Positions 21,001 through 30,700 of a DNA stretch of 64,000 nucleotides are shown here, piece after piece. A program made the translations under genes and the position numbers. This stretch comes from Tenuifilum thalassicum. GTDB taxonomy: Bacteria; Bacteroidota; Bacteroidia; Bacteroidales; Tenuifilaceae. Within the stretch, counting starts at the first letter, position 1. The number at the start of each line of letters is the position of its first letter. The notes beneath the pieces were generated by a model. It made no database searches and was not told the origin of the DNA. It was given only the letters and a program-made list of their open reading frames with translations. The stretch is from NCBI RefSeq assembly GCF_013265555.1, contig NZ_CP041345.1, forward strand, positions 62,001-126,000, read 5' to 3'.

Positions 21001-21286
21001 CTTAACCACAACCTTCACAACTGTAAGTACTCCTTACGATATTGATATAATTAAAGATGGAAGTTCTGTTACTGGTTCTCCTTTTAATTCAAGCAGTAAT
21101 CCTTATGTTTATAGCGAGAACCTACCTTGGTCTGGCCCTGATCCTAGTAATAGCTTTACTTACACGGTAACAGTAACCGACAATAAAGGTTGTTCTAGTA
21201 GTTCATCTTCACCTGTGACTGTTAATGTTTATAAAATACCAGAAACTGGACCTGAATACCATATACCAAATAATTTTGCGTTTTAA
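12059..21286 (+). CDS. Giant secreted multi-module protein 1
   Basis: 3075 aa with an N-terminal signal peptide (hydrophobic core LLTSMLLIFAI, probable cleavage before Q26). Residues about 38-270 resemble a LamG/concanavalin-like domain (VIWFDAS, WTDMSGNGNDG). Three large beta-helix-like modules follow, each opening with an SGNW..W motif: YTLISGNWGDWEIW near 445, ARKNGVWHDYTTW near 1410, and ITKQNGPWTDANTW near 2370. Each contains many GDL.IN.GT.. and NLTLNNSSG.. repeats. The last ~290 residues hold Ig/PKD-like domains with paired cysteines, ending in KIPETGPEYHIPNNFAF. It is likely a surface or extracellular adhesin. No full-length type IX secretion C-terminal domain is seen, so the export or anchoring route is unclear. 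It is paralogous to the next gene. Confidence 0.85.
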   Translation: MKGNIRLHSSLLTSMLLIFAINSYSQTGPGGVGNRDGSNGQPKNVIWFDASALGLNDNDPVATWTDMSGNGNDGVQLTASAQPIYRTGQINGMPAVIFDGTDDYIPFDGSTIVNSDYTVIVVTQRRSNRYRRVIIGGSTSASNQNLHVYWENSTNFRAHHYGNDLSTPMIPVTQPDSGGTDPNVYGIFSTLLSSGDATDNRRNYQNNTLLGTRTNSTKLSSYNGAAIARYGALNEYHDIDVAELIIFSNALSDAQLQIVHQYLNVKYDININNDYFDPDASYTHGVIGIGEELNGEHSEAGAAGFYLTALSGLNVGEYVFASHNNLVNNSANFRTDAEVTAAGAEAAYNRIWYVKPVGTPAAQIAFDFSEVLEDGLFPTNISNYCLLYRAGTTGNFTKVKNADGIKNGDQLFFSLTEAELKEGYYTLGTEDNTNTPLRGAPNKTWYTLISGNWGDWEIWTLDPSGALPNNPDHLTPDKSPTASFDNVVILTGRTVVVDTINNLQHSSIKVDGRLDLTTTTGHSFSTISGSGRILLAADNFPTGDATNFVTKSLGEGTVVYYGGSYDLTTAREFFDVEVELSNSSNTITLLNNYTINGDLRINTGTLKINDDVSTTILNLTVKGDVSVQSTASIVTGLGDTRSAYQIGGTMPADDGKNYHDIFHQFYIYGDFNNYGVVRFTNLNAPDYDSFADNGAVTVRFMGASNAEMNLYNTTDFYNLIIDKGTDKTYKVKVYSDNNSYFRLFGPNSCGRTTGAPFSAENPQVRKALWIYHGTLQLTGNIDIPTLSEGGLAGGNGDYAIGKSARLWIDGNSVTVYSTASSVDQVTGFTSSDPNPADGVNTGSSNQAMSVYGEFKITKGFFGTRNSAGFIFWAASNAQLKIEGGTCYVAQVRSAGGGGGIASYVQTGGTMQVFGNEASYGGEYTSAYPLFGLEGTDAVFQMSGGIILLQDDDATNMPEFSINSAEGNYQVTGGSINFQLQDGRSAQIQSTANLWNLTLNNSSGTGTVVYQLDTNLVVSNDLTLNPNIELDVEDPTVTGLYHDVSIGRNFSIYEGATYTYGQNTTTFNGTQDGTFYIGHNTDDGYEQYLWNLTVNKSAGRRITITGDPNKDPDNVSAEWHNRLVHVVNDANIESGILDQGRQSIRLFAGVYVKKNGQLGTYEHGTTPTSAYVMFRDGDLTINSEKGATFGNIKFNSTGTVTFTSDIYIKRIGFYQGLYNIQKYNLKVDYFHNLATTNNIAVSNGSVSEMIYTSGNASDGGVSILVNSNGTYSFPIGVSGKYTPAQVDVTNFSDSGYVKIVPVNHYLYTLTGGSSNVLQYYWKVDEEDFNTLPNVYWTFFYDQADVDGNETSYRSARIINYKTVENLGNWSVDRNNNEIYFADDATQNPIPLKPGDYTAGNPSVFNATVRTLYARKNGVWHDYTTWSTTPDGNTPLNNKNQLPTYGDIVVIGEAASHGDENKNYSVAIDNTHPDYAPINIAMLCILRYGTGESSLVTVGQNGADCNFGVVTNRDPDATNPDTSINHASKIIVSGPVLPNGDFGEFLTAPYTIFTFSRAFPGTNATIDDGLGGTLSNNYYASYKIGNSITEYPILQFEYDGYSGGYIELPDVDITVHSDLRMFKGDHHLKFGNSTNGNLTVEGDFEFNDGSSYNIEFQASGVERVLTINGDINFNNQTNSQFSVENAASSLVHKIKLQGSVINPSTTSSFNCFNGSGNAAASLEFIGSANSTFNDMITIPDFYQLIMNKGTNQTYVATINTELNLGSDASSTSDLKPIQLLNGTLQLNHPTGNIDISTGGENFEIPSTACLQITQGTANVYGDNTGIRLDGKILIDGGTLDMISGAGNGNNYIEYSASGNAQIEISSGNLWVGSQIRRSLNSEEGILKFNQSGGEVLLGVNSGGDNDRAIFEILNNGSSFSNTGGDFYLVNDYRTAPTIASMYFDPQILSLSSGSTVHFGHTSTVAGNADFTLYAGRALRNIQVNSTNSPSLTLDVVPLTLYGNLTINSGATFDANGLDLNIYGNFTNNGTFIANYNSTYFKGSVDQQITGQTTFYNLYKTTSNKLSINDDIDVDNDLGLNAGSFFDNGNTLSVQGDVNMDITTTWGGIGDGILMNGSTQQVLTGNGTFGKLSINNISGVVLPIGNEFTIEDVLQLESGVFDIDKNLLTLNANAIIVEKNPFSDHNMIQTNISFTDAGVKKIFPSIVPADNYGFIYPLGSEGRFTPVEFDIDNVDAGGYIRVTAAHERHPTIVNDSEPCQEIVDTANVLNYHWLLDANGISNFTANARMKYDEGDFQLNNPYYDVTHYIAARLLLNTTLWNKFDPASFDEANSQLLFSFVGTDDNGVSGDYTAGVEDQNGTCEGAIPDEVPIYITKQNGPWTDANTWDTYPTSGGTVPAGGPRGAVVIIEHEVTTPPVNYILNYKTIINSTGVIKIGTTYGHRLGIVEGTGKIQLERGDLPAGIYDDFFGRSGGTLEFTGSSDYDVLSEITHVRNLIFSGTGQRRLPNLDLEIYGQLTIDGSDNNLWVRNEHYRDLTLDSNIVFNQGQFYAGIDPSKVIFNGSYPQTITGTGSFTGSNSFLNVDLDNSTGLTLDSPVEIKGSLNLISGIITTDNINILTINNASETAVTGYSSSNYIDGPMQKLVSTGGDYLFPVGDAGRYGPVSIFNASNSSAAYWKAEYFNSATPNNASLAGNLQAVSSDEYWEITNPNAGDQAQVQLRWDSNSEITPVVTGNINDIVVAEFNGTNWVDKISTATGGSYSGTVKTSSNINVDPKQYTLGSKVLITAKAYFTTLDPACQGSSIPVSFAGIIDPDNMYLTLSYEIDGVPQTDITVNSLPYSLPATIAGSYVLTGLKYNSDAKTGVVDNGSVTVNPAPSIFNVTGGGQYCEGGAGVPVNLDGSESGVTYTLYRDGNPTATSLSGTGAALSFGNQTVPGSYTVVATNSTTGCSQTMAGNANVTMNPNPVFSISGSASAICDGDNFTLTTTFTTVSTPYDIDIIKDGSSVTGSPFNSSSNPYVYSENLPWSGPDPSNSFTYTVTVTDNKGCSSSSSSPVTVNVYKIPETGPEYHIPNNFAF

Positions 21287-21299
21287 AAAGCATTTGAGT

Positions 21300-21322
21300 A
21301 AAGCCCCGAGAATCGGGGCTTT
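21300..21322 (+). terminator. Rho-independent terminator after giant gene 1
   Basis: Perfect 10-bp stem (AAAGCCCCGA / TCGGGGCTTT) with a GAA loop, 13 bp after the stop codon. It shows that the short C-terminus is not a truncation running into further coding sequence. Confidence 0.85.
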
Positions 21323-21719
21323 ATGTTTAAAATATTGTGGATGTTTTACCTTGTTTTATCTGGAAATAAAGGTACTTGCAGAAATGTTTAATTTTGCATA
21401 GCAAATATAGGCCAAAAAACACATAAACGGTCAAAAATTACAAATGTTAAACATATATGTGCATGTGTATCATATAGATAGTGTTTTTTGTTTTAACTTT
21501 GAATAAATTTTAGTGGTAAAAAGAAACCTTTTTGCATATTTCTCGATTAATAAAGTTAACAGTTTGGGGAAAATTAAGATATATGAAAACACATATCTTT
21601 AAGCAGCTATCTGAATTAAGATCATTCTTATAAGTATTGGTTTGATATTTTTACATTCTGAAAGTAACCATTAAGATGGTTTTTAAGTAAGCAAGCAATA
21701 ATTGATAATTCAATATATT
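21323..21719 (+). other. Spacer between the giant genes
   Basis: AT-rich, gene-free. A TAACTTTG at 21494-21501 fits the Bacteroidota -7 consensus TAnnTTTG, but the -33 element at the expected distance is not convincing. If used, it would give a leader of about 210 nt for giant gene 2. The terminator before it suggests separate transcription of the two genes. Confidence 0.4.
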
Positions 21720-24700
21720 ATGGGCACAAAAAATATACCTGACATAAGTTATGGTCAGAATAGGGTAGTTGGCCAAAAAACAGTAAAGGCTTTTTTAACA
21801 CTCATTATTCTCATGGCTACCTCATTCGGTTCTTTTGCACAGAAAACTTGGGATGGAGGGGGTGATGGCAGTAGTTGGAGTAGTGCCAATAACTGGAATC
21901 CCAATGGGGTTCCCTTGCCTACCGAAACTGTTACAATTTCATCGAACGCCAACTTAACAATTAATGTTGATGGTGATTTTACCTGTGCAGGGCTTACGCT
22001 ACAGCTAACAGGAAATCAAAATGGCAATAGAACCTTAGCTTTAAATGTTTTATCAGGGAATACTCTAACTGTAGATGGTTCTGTAACAATAGATAATATT
22101 TCAACAAGGAATAATAGAACAAAAGTTTGCTTTATAGATGTTCAAGGAACGTTGAACGCAAATGCTGGTATTACAATTTCAAATACAACAAGAACTAATA
22201 AGATAGGAAGTTTAAGGGTATCGGGTGGTACTATAAATGTTGTAGGTGATATAATAATGTCAGGCAATCCCCCACGAAATGATATAACATTTACTACTGG
22301 TACTATAAATATAACAGGTACTATCTCTGGAGGTGCACTAAACGAAGGCACTGGAACAGTTAATTACAATTCCTCTGGCAATCAAGATATCGGTGCTTAT
22401 ACCTATTACAACCTGTCTGTAACGGGGGGAGGAACAAAATCGTTAACAAATAACACTACGATTAATAACACGCTAACAATTACAAACTCTATTCTTAGTT
22501 TAGGTAACAATAACCTAACTTTATCTAATTCCTCAACAAGTGATGTACAGGGCGGTCCGTTTAGTGCATCTTGTATGATTGCTACTGATGGTACTGGTTA
22601 TGTTGAACAAGCAGTTCCATCTGCAACGCCCTATACAATGCCCATAGGTTCTAATGGGGTTTACTCTCCAGTTGTTTTAAGTAGCATTACTGGCTCCACT
22701 TTCCTAAGGTTTAGAACTGTATATAATACTACATTAGGTTCTCAGTATTTAAAACGATACTGGCAAATAACAGGTTCGGGGGCATCAACGGCTACAATCT
22801 CATTTCAATACGATGCAACCGAAAACCCTGTTGACCCAACTCTTATTTGGGTACGCCCAACTGCAGGAGCATGGGCTGCACCCTCTGGTACACAGACGTT
22901 CGATAGCGGTGCAAAAACATTTACTGTTACTAACACTACCGATATAACTAACGTTACTTCAGAATGGACTGCTGGTTTTCCTGTAAGAACATTCTTTTCC
23001 TACCAATCAGGGAATTGGGATGATGCATCAACGTGGACTAACGATCCAGGCGGAACAACCTGGACAAACATAGGCACACCATCATCTGATGGCGATATCG
23101 TTGTTATACTTTCTGGTAGAACGGTATCCCTTAGCTCCGATGTTACTACAGCAAACCTTGAAATTAATATTAATCAGGGTGGTATCCTCGATATGGGATC
23201 TTTCCAATTTACAAATCCCCTTGGTAAGCTTTCAGGGCAAGGGATTCTTAAACTGGCAACAACCAATTTCCCTACTGCTGCAACCAATACTTTTGTTGAT
23301 GCAGGTGGAGGTATAACTGAGTATTATAACCCCACCGATTTTACTCTCCCTGTTGGTCAAACAACTTATAATACTTTAAGAATTAACGCGCCTGGAGTAA
23401 TAGCCACACAGCTCAACAATCTTACTTTGAATGGGGATTTGCATGTAATGCAGGGTACATATCGAATTAACGATAACACCTCTGCTAGACGAGAGCTAAC
23501 CATTATGGGAAGTGTGACAGTTGAGAGTGGTGCATCAATTACTGTGGGAAATGGTGTTACCAATACAACCACAAATCCTACTGCTGTGGCCGAAGGAGGA
23601 ACTGCTCCCCTTACAAACTATTACTACACTCAATCGCATACCGTTCAAGTTTATGGCGATTTCACCAACTATGGTACTGTTCGATTTACAAACCTAACAT
23701 ATCCTGTGTATAACCAGCTACCCCCTACAACACTTGGTTCTACTTCGGGGTATGCAACAGTATTTTTTAGAGGAACAACAAATAGTACCTTATGGTGTGA
23801 GGGCACTACAGATTTTTACAACCTTGTACTCGATAAAGGGGTCGATCAAACCTATAGCCTTACAATTTATTCAACAGCTTATCAGAATTTTAGGCTCTTT
23901 GGTGCTAATATTGCAGGTGGTTATGGAGGTGGAGCAAACCCAAATCTTGATAAGGCCCTCTGGATTAGAACAGGTACGCTTGTATTACAGGGAACAACAA
24001 TAATCCCTTCACTTAGCGAAGGAACATGCGATAGTGGAACAGGTGGTCCTAATTCCGACTATTTTATTCCTGGTAATGGGGCTTTAGTTCTCGACGGCGA
24101 TAATGTGGTTGTTCTCACCACCGCCGATAGCTATCAGGAGGTAAACGTGGCCTATAATGTTAGCGCACCCAACGATGCCTCAATGGGAATAAACACATCC
24201 GCTGGTTGTAGTTCATTTTCGATATATGGCCTCTTAAAGATTAATAAGGGTTATATTTCCACACGTGAAAGCGGTGGATTTATCCAATGGCCAGTAGCAT
24301 CAGGTCAGTTCGAAATTAATGGGGGAACTGTTGATGCTAAGCAGTATAGAACAGCTGGAGCTGCAGGTGGATTAGCTTCGTTCACTCAAACAGGTGGTAC
24401 ATTCTACCTGCGTGGTAGGTTCACTCGTACCCCTTCGGCATATTCGTCGGTAAACGATCTTATAAATGCGCCTATTAGCACAAATCGCTCTACTGGCGGC
24501 TTACAAGGTGCTGTGGGTACATTTAACCTTAACGAGGCCGAGAATGTGTTTAACATGAGTGGTGGCTCAATTTATATTTATGATGTGTGTGGCGATGGCT
24601 CTTCGGCTGCCCAACAAAAGGTTTTTGAGGTTTATAGCGATCAGAGCAATGTTGAGGTTTCTGGTGGTTCAATTATTATTATGCCTACTACTGGAACGGG

Positions 24701-27700
24701 TGCCGCCGATTCACCAATTTACCGAATTGTTTCAACCGCTCCATTTGGGAACCTTTCTATTAATAGACTGAGCGGCACTTCAAATGTGATGCTCGATACT
24801 TATCCTCTCACTGTAATCTCTAACTTTTCAATCTTATCTGGCGATTTTGATGCAAACAGCCTGAATGTTACAATTGGTGGAAACTTCTTTGTAGCATCTG
24901 GTACTACATATACTACAGGCGACAACTGGACAATCTTTAATGGCATTGCCAACCAAACAATAACTTCTAACACAGCCACTCCACTTGTGTTCAAAAAGCT
25001 AAAAATGGATAAGCTGGCTGGTAAAATACTTAACTTTTCTGGCAGTCAAACCGATTTTCATGTACAAGATTCTTTAATGCTTGTTTCTGGTACTTTTAAC
25101 GATGGTGGCAAAACCATTTCTCTAATCCCGTCGACTACATCTACAACATCATACATTTACAATAGTGCAACTCATTTAGGTAGTGGAAAAATTGTAATTG
25201 CAGATGATGATCCTACTGTAATAGATGGCGATGGTAATGGTGTTTTTAACAATCTAGAACTTAACAACACCGATGCTCTTGATGCCCCTGTAAGCTTAAG
25301 TAATAACATCTCGATTACAGGAACATTAACCTTTTCGCAGGATAAATTGCTCGATATAAATTCATACAATATCAGGTTTTCTTCAATGGCAAGCGTTGTC
25401 GGAGCTAGTTCAACACGCTACATTACAAGTTCCGGAGAAGCAGGAAATGGAGGAGTAACCCGTTCGTTTACTTCAGGAGCTACTAGCTTCACATTCCCTG
25501 TTGGAGCAGCATCAACATCCCACGCAACTCCTGCTTATACTCCAGCCACAGTAACCATAACAGGAACACCTAATTCTTGGGGCGATGTTACCATTGTACC
25601 TGTTGGTTATGAGCATCCTGCAACCACTAACAAGGGACGCTCACTTACCTATTACTGGAGAGTAAAAACTACTAACTTAGATCTTGGATCGGCCACCGCT
25701 TCATTAGGATTTACATACGATGATGCTGATGTGGTAACTGGAGGTGATATTTCAGAGAATGAGTATGTTGCAGCACGTTTTAACATAGACGCTGCCACAT
25801 GGACTAGTGGTACTGCTTCTGATGTTGATGAAACCACAAACCTAATAGGAGAGCCTGGAACAGGTAGTTTCCTTGAGAATCTCTCTTCTATTGATGGCGA
25901 TTATACTGCTGGAGACAATAACCCAACTAATCCTTTTGGAACTCCAACTGTATATTACAGCCGACAATCGGGAAATTGGAATAATGTAAACACTTGGTCA
26001 ACGGTTAGCCATACAGGTCCTGCTGCTAGCTCTACTCCTGGTGCAAGTGATATTGTAATCGTAGGAAATGGTAACACCGTAACTCTTACTCAAAATGAAA
26101 ATTGTGCAGTTTTACAAATCGAAAATGGGGCAACTCTAGATATTTATACATATACTGGAAGTAATTTTGCTTTGGTAGCAAATCATCCAAGTGGTTTAAA
26201 TGGTTTATTTAGGGTAACAACGCCAAAAACCAGTTCAAATTCTGTCCCTGGTGTGTTTTCATTTCCAACTGGTGATTTTAGCGAATTTAATGTAAACAAG
26301 GGAACTACTGAGTTCTATGATATTGATGGAACTGCTGGTGCACTTTATATTTTACCTGCTAATGTTAATTCATATGGTAATCTTATACTAAGAGCAAAGG
26401 GTGGTGATAATTTGGTTTTACCTAACAATTCATATACTAAAATTTATGGTGATTTAACATGTACTGGAGATGCTTCAACGGCTTGGATCGCTTTGTGCTG
26501 GAATACTAACATTTGGCCTTACTATACTTCTGATTACGATCCAACTATTGAAAAAACAGTATATGTTGATGGTAATTTGTACGTAGATGCTGGTACATTT
26601 ATTTTCTTTAACGATGAGCAACCTCAACATTTAATTGTTGAAGGAAATGTTCAGGTTAATACAGGTGCTACTCTTAGAATTTATCCAGCATATCCTTTTG
26701 CAACACCTGTTATTACTAATAATACTTTAAAAATTGGAGGCTCTTTAATTAATAACGGTACTGTGTCTTTAAGAGAGACTTCTGGTGGACGAACATATTT
26801 TGTAAATACAACATTTTTCAATTCTAACACTTCTTATATTACAAATACAGGTGGAAATCCTACAACAATTTTTAATAATGTTATTGTAGATAAAGGTTCT
26901 TCTCAAGCCGACTCGCTTATAATTGATATTGGAGGAACTCTAACAACCCCTACCGACAACTGGCTTACCCTTCAAAATGGTACGTTGGTTTACAGAAGGA
27001 CCGACCCTAACTCCGATTTTACTATTTCAACAACTACTCCTTTTATAATTCCAGAAACCGCTGGTCTTTTAATTGATTACCCAAATAACGCAAATAATAC
27101 TAGTGTTCTAATAGCCAATGCGAATACAAACTCTAATGACGTAACCCTTGCTGGGAAATTTGCTGTTAGAGCCGGTCAGGTTTACGTGGGCCCCACAAAT
27201 GGAACAACCAATAGTAATAACGATATTGTTTATACTGGCGATGGAAATTCCACCCTGGTTATTGATGGAGGGCAGCTGTTTGTTAATGGACAAATACGCC
27301 GAAATACAGCTACAACCACAGGTGTACTTAAGTATTACCAAACCGATGGAGAGGTTTACATTAACGGTCAGGGAGCCGATGCAACTGCATTAACTAGAGC
27401 GAAACTTGAAGTTACCAATAATGGTAGCGTGTTTAATATGAGCGGCGGGATAATTAATATAATTCGCGGAGGTGGAACAACATATGGCGATTTATACATT
27501 CGACCCCAAAGCTCAAGTGTAACCGGAGGTGAGATTGTATTTAGCTCAATCCCCAGCTCTTGGAGTGCTGTAAATGCAAACCAAACCTATAGAATTGATG
27601 CCAATGTTCCCCTTAATAATATTACTATAACTGGAGATAATATTGGAACCCCCTACTCCGCCACCGTATCGTTAATGGTTAATCCTCTCGTTCTGAATGG

Positions 27701-30700
27701 TTCGCTAACTTTAAGCAATATTCAGAGTTTCTTGGTAACTAATGATATTGATGTTTCATTAAAGGGCGATTGGGTTAATAATGGAACATACACATCAGGA
27801 AGTAATACTACCACCTTTAACGGGAATGCACAGCTAGTTTCGGGTGCTTCGCTAACTGCTTTTAATAACCTGGTAATTAACCCAATTACCTCGGTAACAT
27901 TATCTACCAATGATATAGATGTTAATGGTGATTTGACCCTATCAAACGGAACGCTTATTTGCAACAGTTACCAGGTTAATTTAAAGGGCGATTTTACCAA
28001 TGATGCTACCTATACAGATAATGGAAATAATACAGGGGTTATCCTTAATGGGACGGCATTACAATATATTTCCGGAACGGGTACATTTAGTACACTAGAA
28101 CTTTACAATACAAGCGGGGCACGCCTGCAAAACTCTATTACGCTAACCAAGAACCTGGTTCTAACCCAGGGTATTTTTAATATTAACCAGTATATGCTTA
28201 ACCTGGGTATTAATAGTATTGTTGATGGCGCTCCTTTTGGTACATCAAAGATGGTTATGGTTGATGGAGCATTTAGTAATGTGGGTATTAGAAAATATTT
28301 TGACGCCTACTCCGGTGCTGCACAAACCTTTACCTATCCTCTTGGTGTAATGGGCAAGTACACGCCTGCAGAATTTACTTATACCGACAATACTACCACA
28401 GGATACATCAGGATAAATGCTATTAATTCTCATCACCCCGGTGTTCTCGATCCAAACAGGGTACTACAATACTATTGGGAGGTTGAAAATAATGCCGTGG
28501 CAGGTCTAAATGGCAGCCTTGTGTTCTACTATGATAATGCAGATGTTAAAGGCTCTGAGGTTGACTATGTTTCTGCCCGAACAGTTAATAATACTAGTTG
28601 GAGTAAATCAGCACCAGGCCCTACAACCGACAATGTCGATGAAACAAATGATATTATTACTTTCATCCTCATAAATACCAATGACATTACCGGTGAGTTT
28701 ACAGCAGGTGAAGACCCCGCCATTCCTAATAATATTCCACAATTCACCTCTCAAAAAGATGGGAATTGGAACGATCCTACAGTTTGGGTTCAAACCGGAG
28801 GAGACCCGTACGTATTAACCGGCGGGCCTAACGGGTTTATTGTAACAGTTAGCGAGCAGGACACTGTTGACCTAAACCAGAATCAAGCTTTTTGCTATAG
28901 GATGACAATTAATGGTACCTTGAGGGTAGTTGAACCCTACTATGGCCATAATATTGGTACGGTACTTGGCCAAGGAACCCTTTACCTCGATCGTGGTCCA
29001 TTCCCTGCTGGCCGCTACGACAGCTTTGTCGATTGCTCTACCGGTGGAACAATTGAGTATGGTGGTAACACCGATTACAATATTGCTGCTGATTTATACA
29101 GCCAGGTTCGTAGGCTTCATTTTACTGGAACAGGAATCAGGTATCTACCCAATAAGGACCTAACCATATGCGAACAACTCTTAATTAACGGTCCTACAGT
29201 TGATAACTCATTAAATAACCGCAAGCTAACCATACTTGGATCCATGGAACGATATGGTACCGGTCTTTTCAAAGCGGGAACCGGAGTAAATGCCATAGTT
29301 GAACTTGCCGGTTCGGCAGCACAAACAATTGGTGGTCCAACCGGAGACTTCTCCGGGACAAGCAAGTTTAATCATCTTATAATCAACAATTCATCGGGAG
29401 TGTCAGTCGGCAATAATGGCTTAGTTGAGGTTAGTGGTAATCTTTACTTAACAAATGGAGTAGTTACAACCACTTCAACCAATCGACTTTATTTAAACAA
29501 CTCGGCTATTAGCTGTGTATTCCCTTCTGGCGGCTCTTCATCTTCGTATGTAGATGGACCTTTGACCAAGAAAATTTTACAGGGTGACTCATTCAAATTT
29601 CCTATAGGAAAGGGAACAACTCTTGGAAATAAGTTAACCCTTACCTCATCGCAGTCTGGAACCATTGATTGGACAGTAGAGTTTTTTACCCCGAACCCAA
29701 CTTATAACTCTTACGCTTCGCCTCTTACCTATGTTAACTCAATGGAGTATTGGACGGTTAGCGCTACTGCTGGAAGCTTAGCCTACGTGGCATTGGATTG
29801 GGATGCAGCAAGTGACCTTACTCCACTTATGACTCAAAATGGTCTTTCCGATATGCGTGTAGCGTATGATAATGCTGGCGTTTGGACAGAACTATCGTCC
29901 ACTGCTTCTGGTACATCAACTGCTGGAACAGTAACAACTTCATCAAGGATAACCATACCTGCATCAGGATCTCAAACCTATACAACCTCATGTATTAATA
30001 CCACAAAGCCAAGGGCTAGGTTTAACCCCTCAGGCCCTGTTTGTGGCGATGCTGGAATACCTGTGATATTTATAGGTTCAGTTAAGCCTCTTAATTATGT
30101 GTTAGAATATACTAAAGATGGAGTACCACAAACTCCTGTTACGGTAACATCTGTGCCTTACACACTACCAACCGATCCTACAGGTGCAACCTATCAGCTT
30201 ACTAGTTTTACTTACAACAATCCGGGTACTCCTACAACCGGAGTGGTTGACCCAACTCCTGTTACCACCTATACCCCACCTACTACTGCTGCTGCGGGAC
30301 CCGATCAATCGCTTTGCGGTGCTACTCAGGCAACCCTGGCGGCAAATACTCCTACAGTTGGAACCGGACAGTGGAGTATCGTTTCCGGGTTGGGCGGCAC
30401 TATTCAGCAACCAACCATTCCATCTAGCTTGTTTGATGGGATTAACGGCAATAGTTATACATTACGTTGGACCATTACAAATGGCGGCTGTACCTCTTCC
30501 GATGATGTAAATATTGCTTTCCCCTTACTTCCCGAAACACCTGCTGCCTTTGTTACATCCGACAATAGTGTTTGCCAAGGTGATGTTGGGGTTGCATACT
30601 CTGTCGCTAATAATCCCTCCTTAACTTACACATGGTCATATTCCGGAACAGGAACTACAATCAATGGTTCTGGAAATGCCATTACCATTGACTATGGCTC

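Noticed and set aside
21234-21286. IPETG near the C-terminus of the giant proteins resembles a sortase LPxTG motif
   Set aside because: No hydrophobic helix or basic tail follows, the organism looks Gram-negative, and no sortase is present.
21234-21340. Truncated T9SS C-terminal domain caused by a frameshift
   Set aside because: Both giant genes stop at the same residue and a terminator follows within 15 bp; there is no residual domain downstream in any frame.
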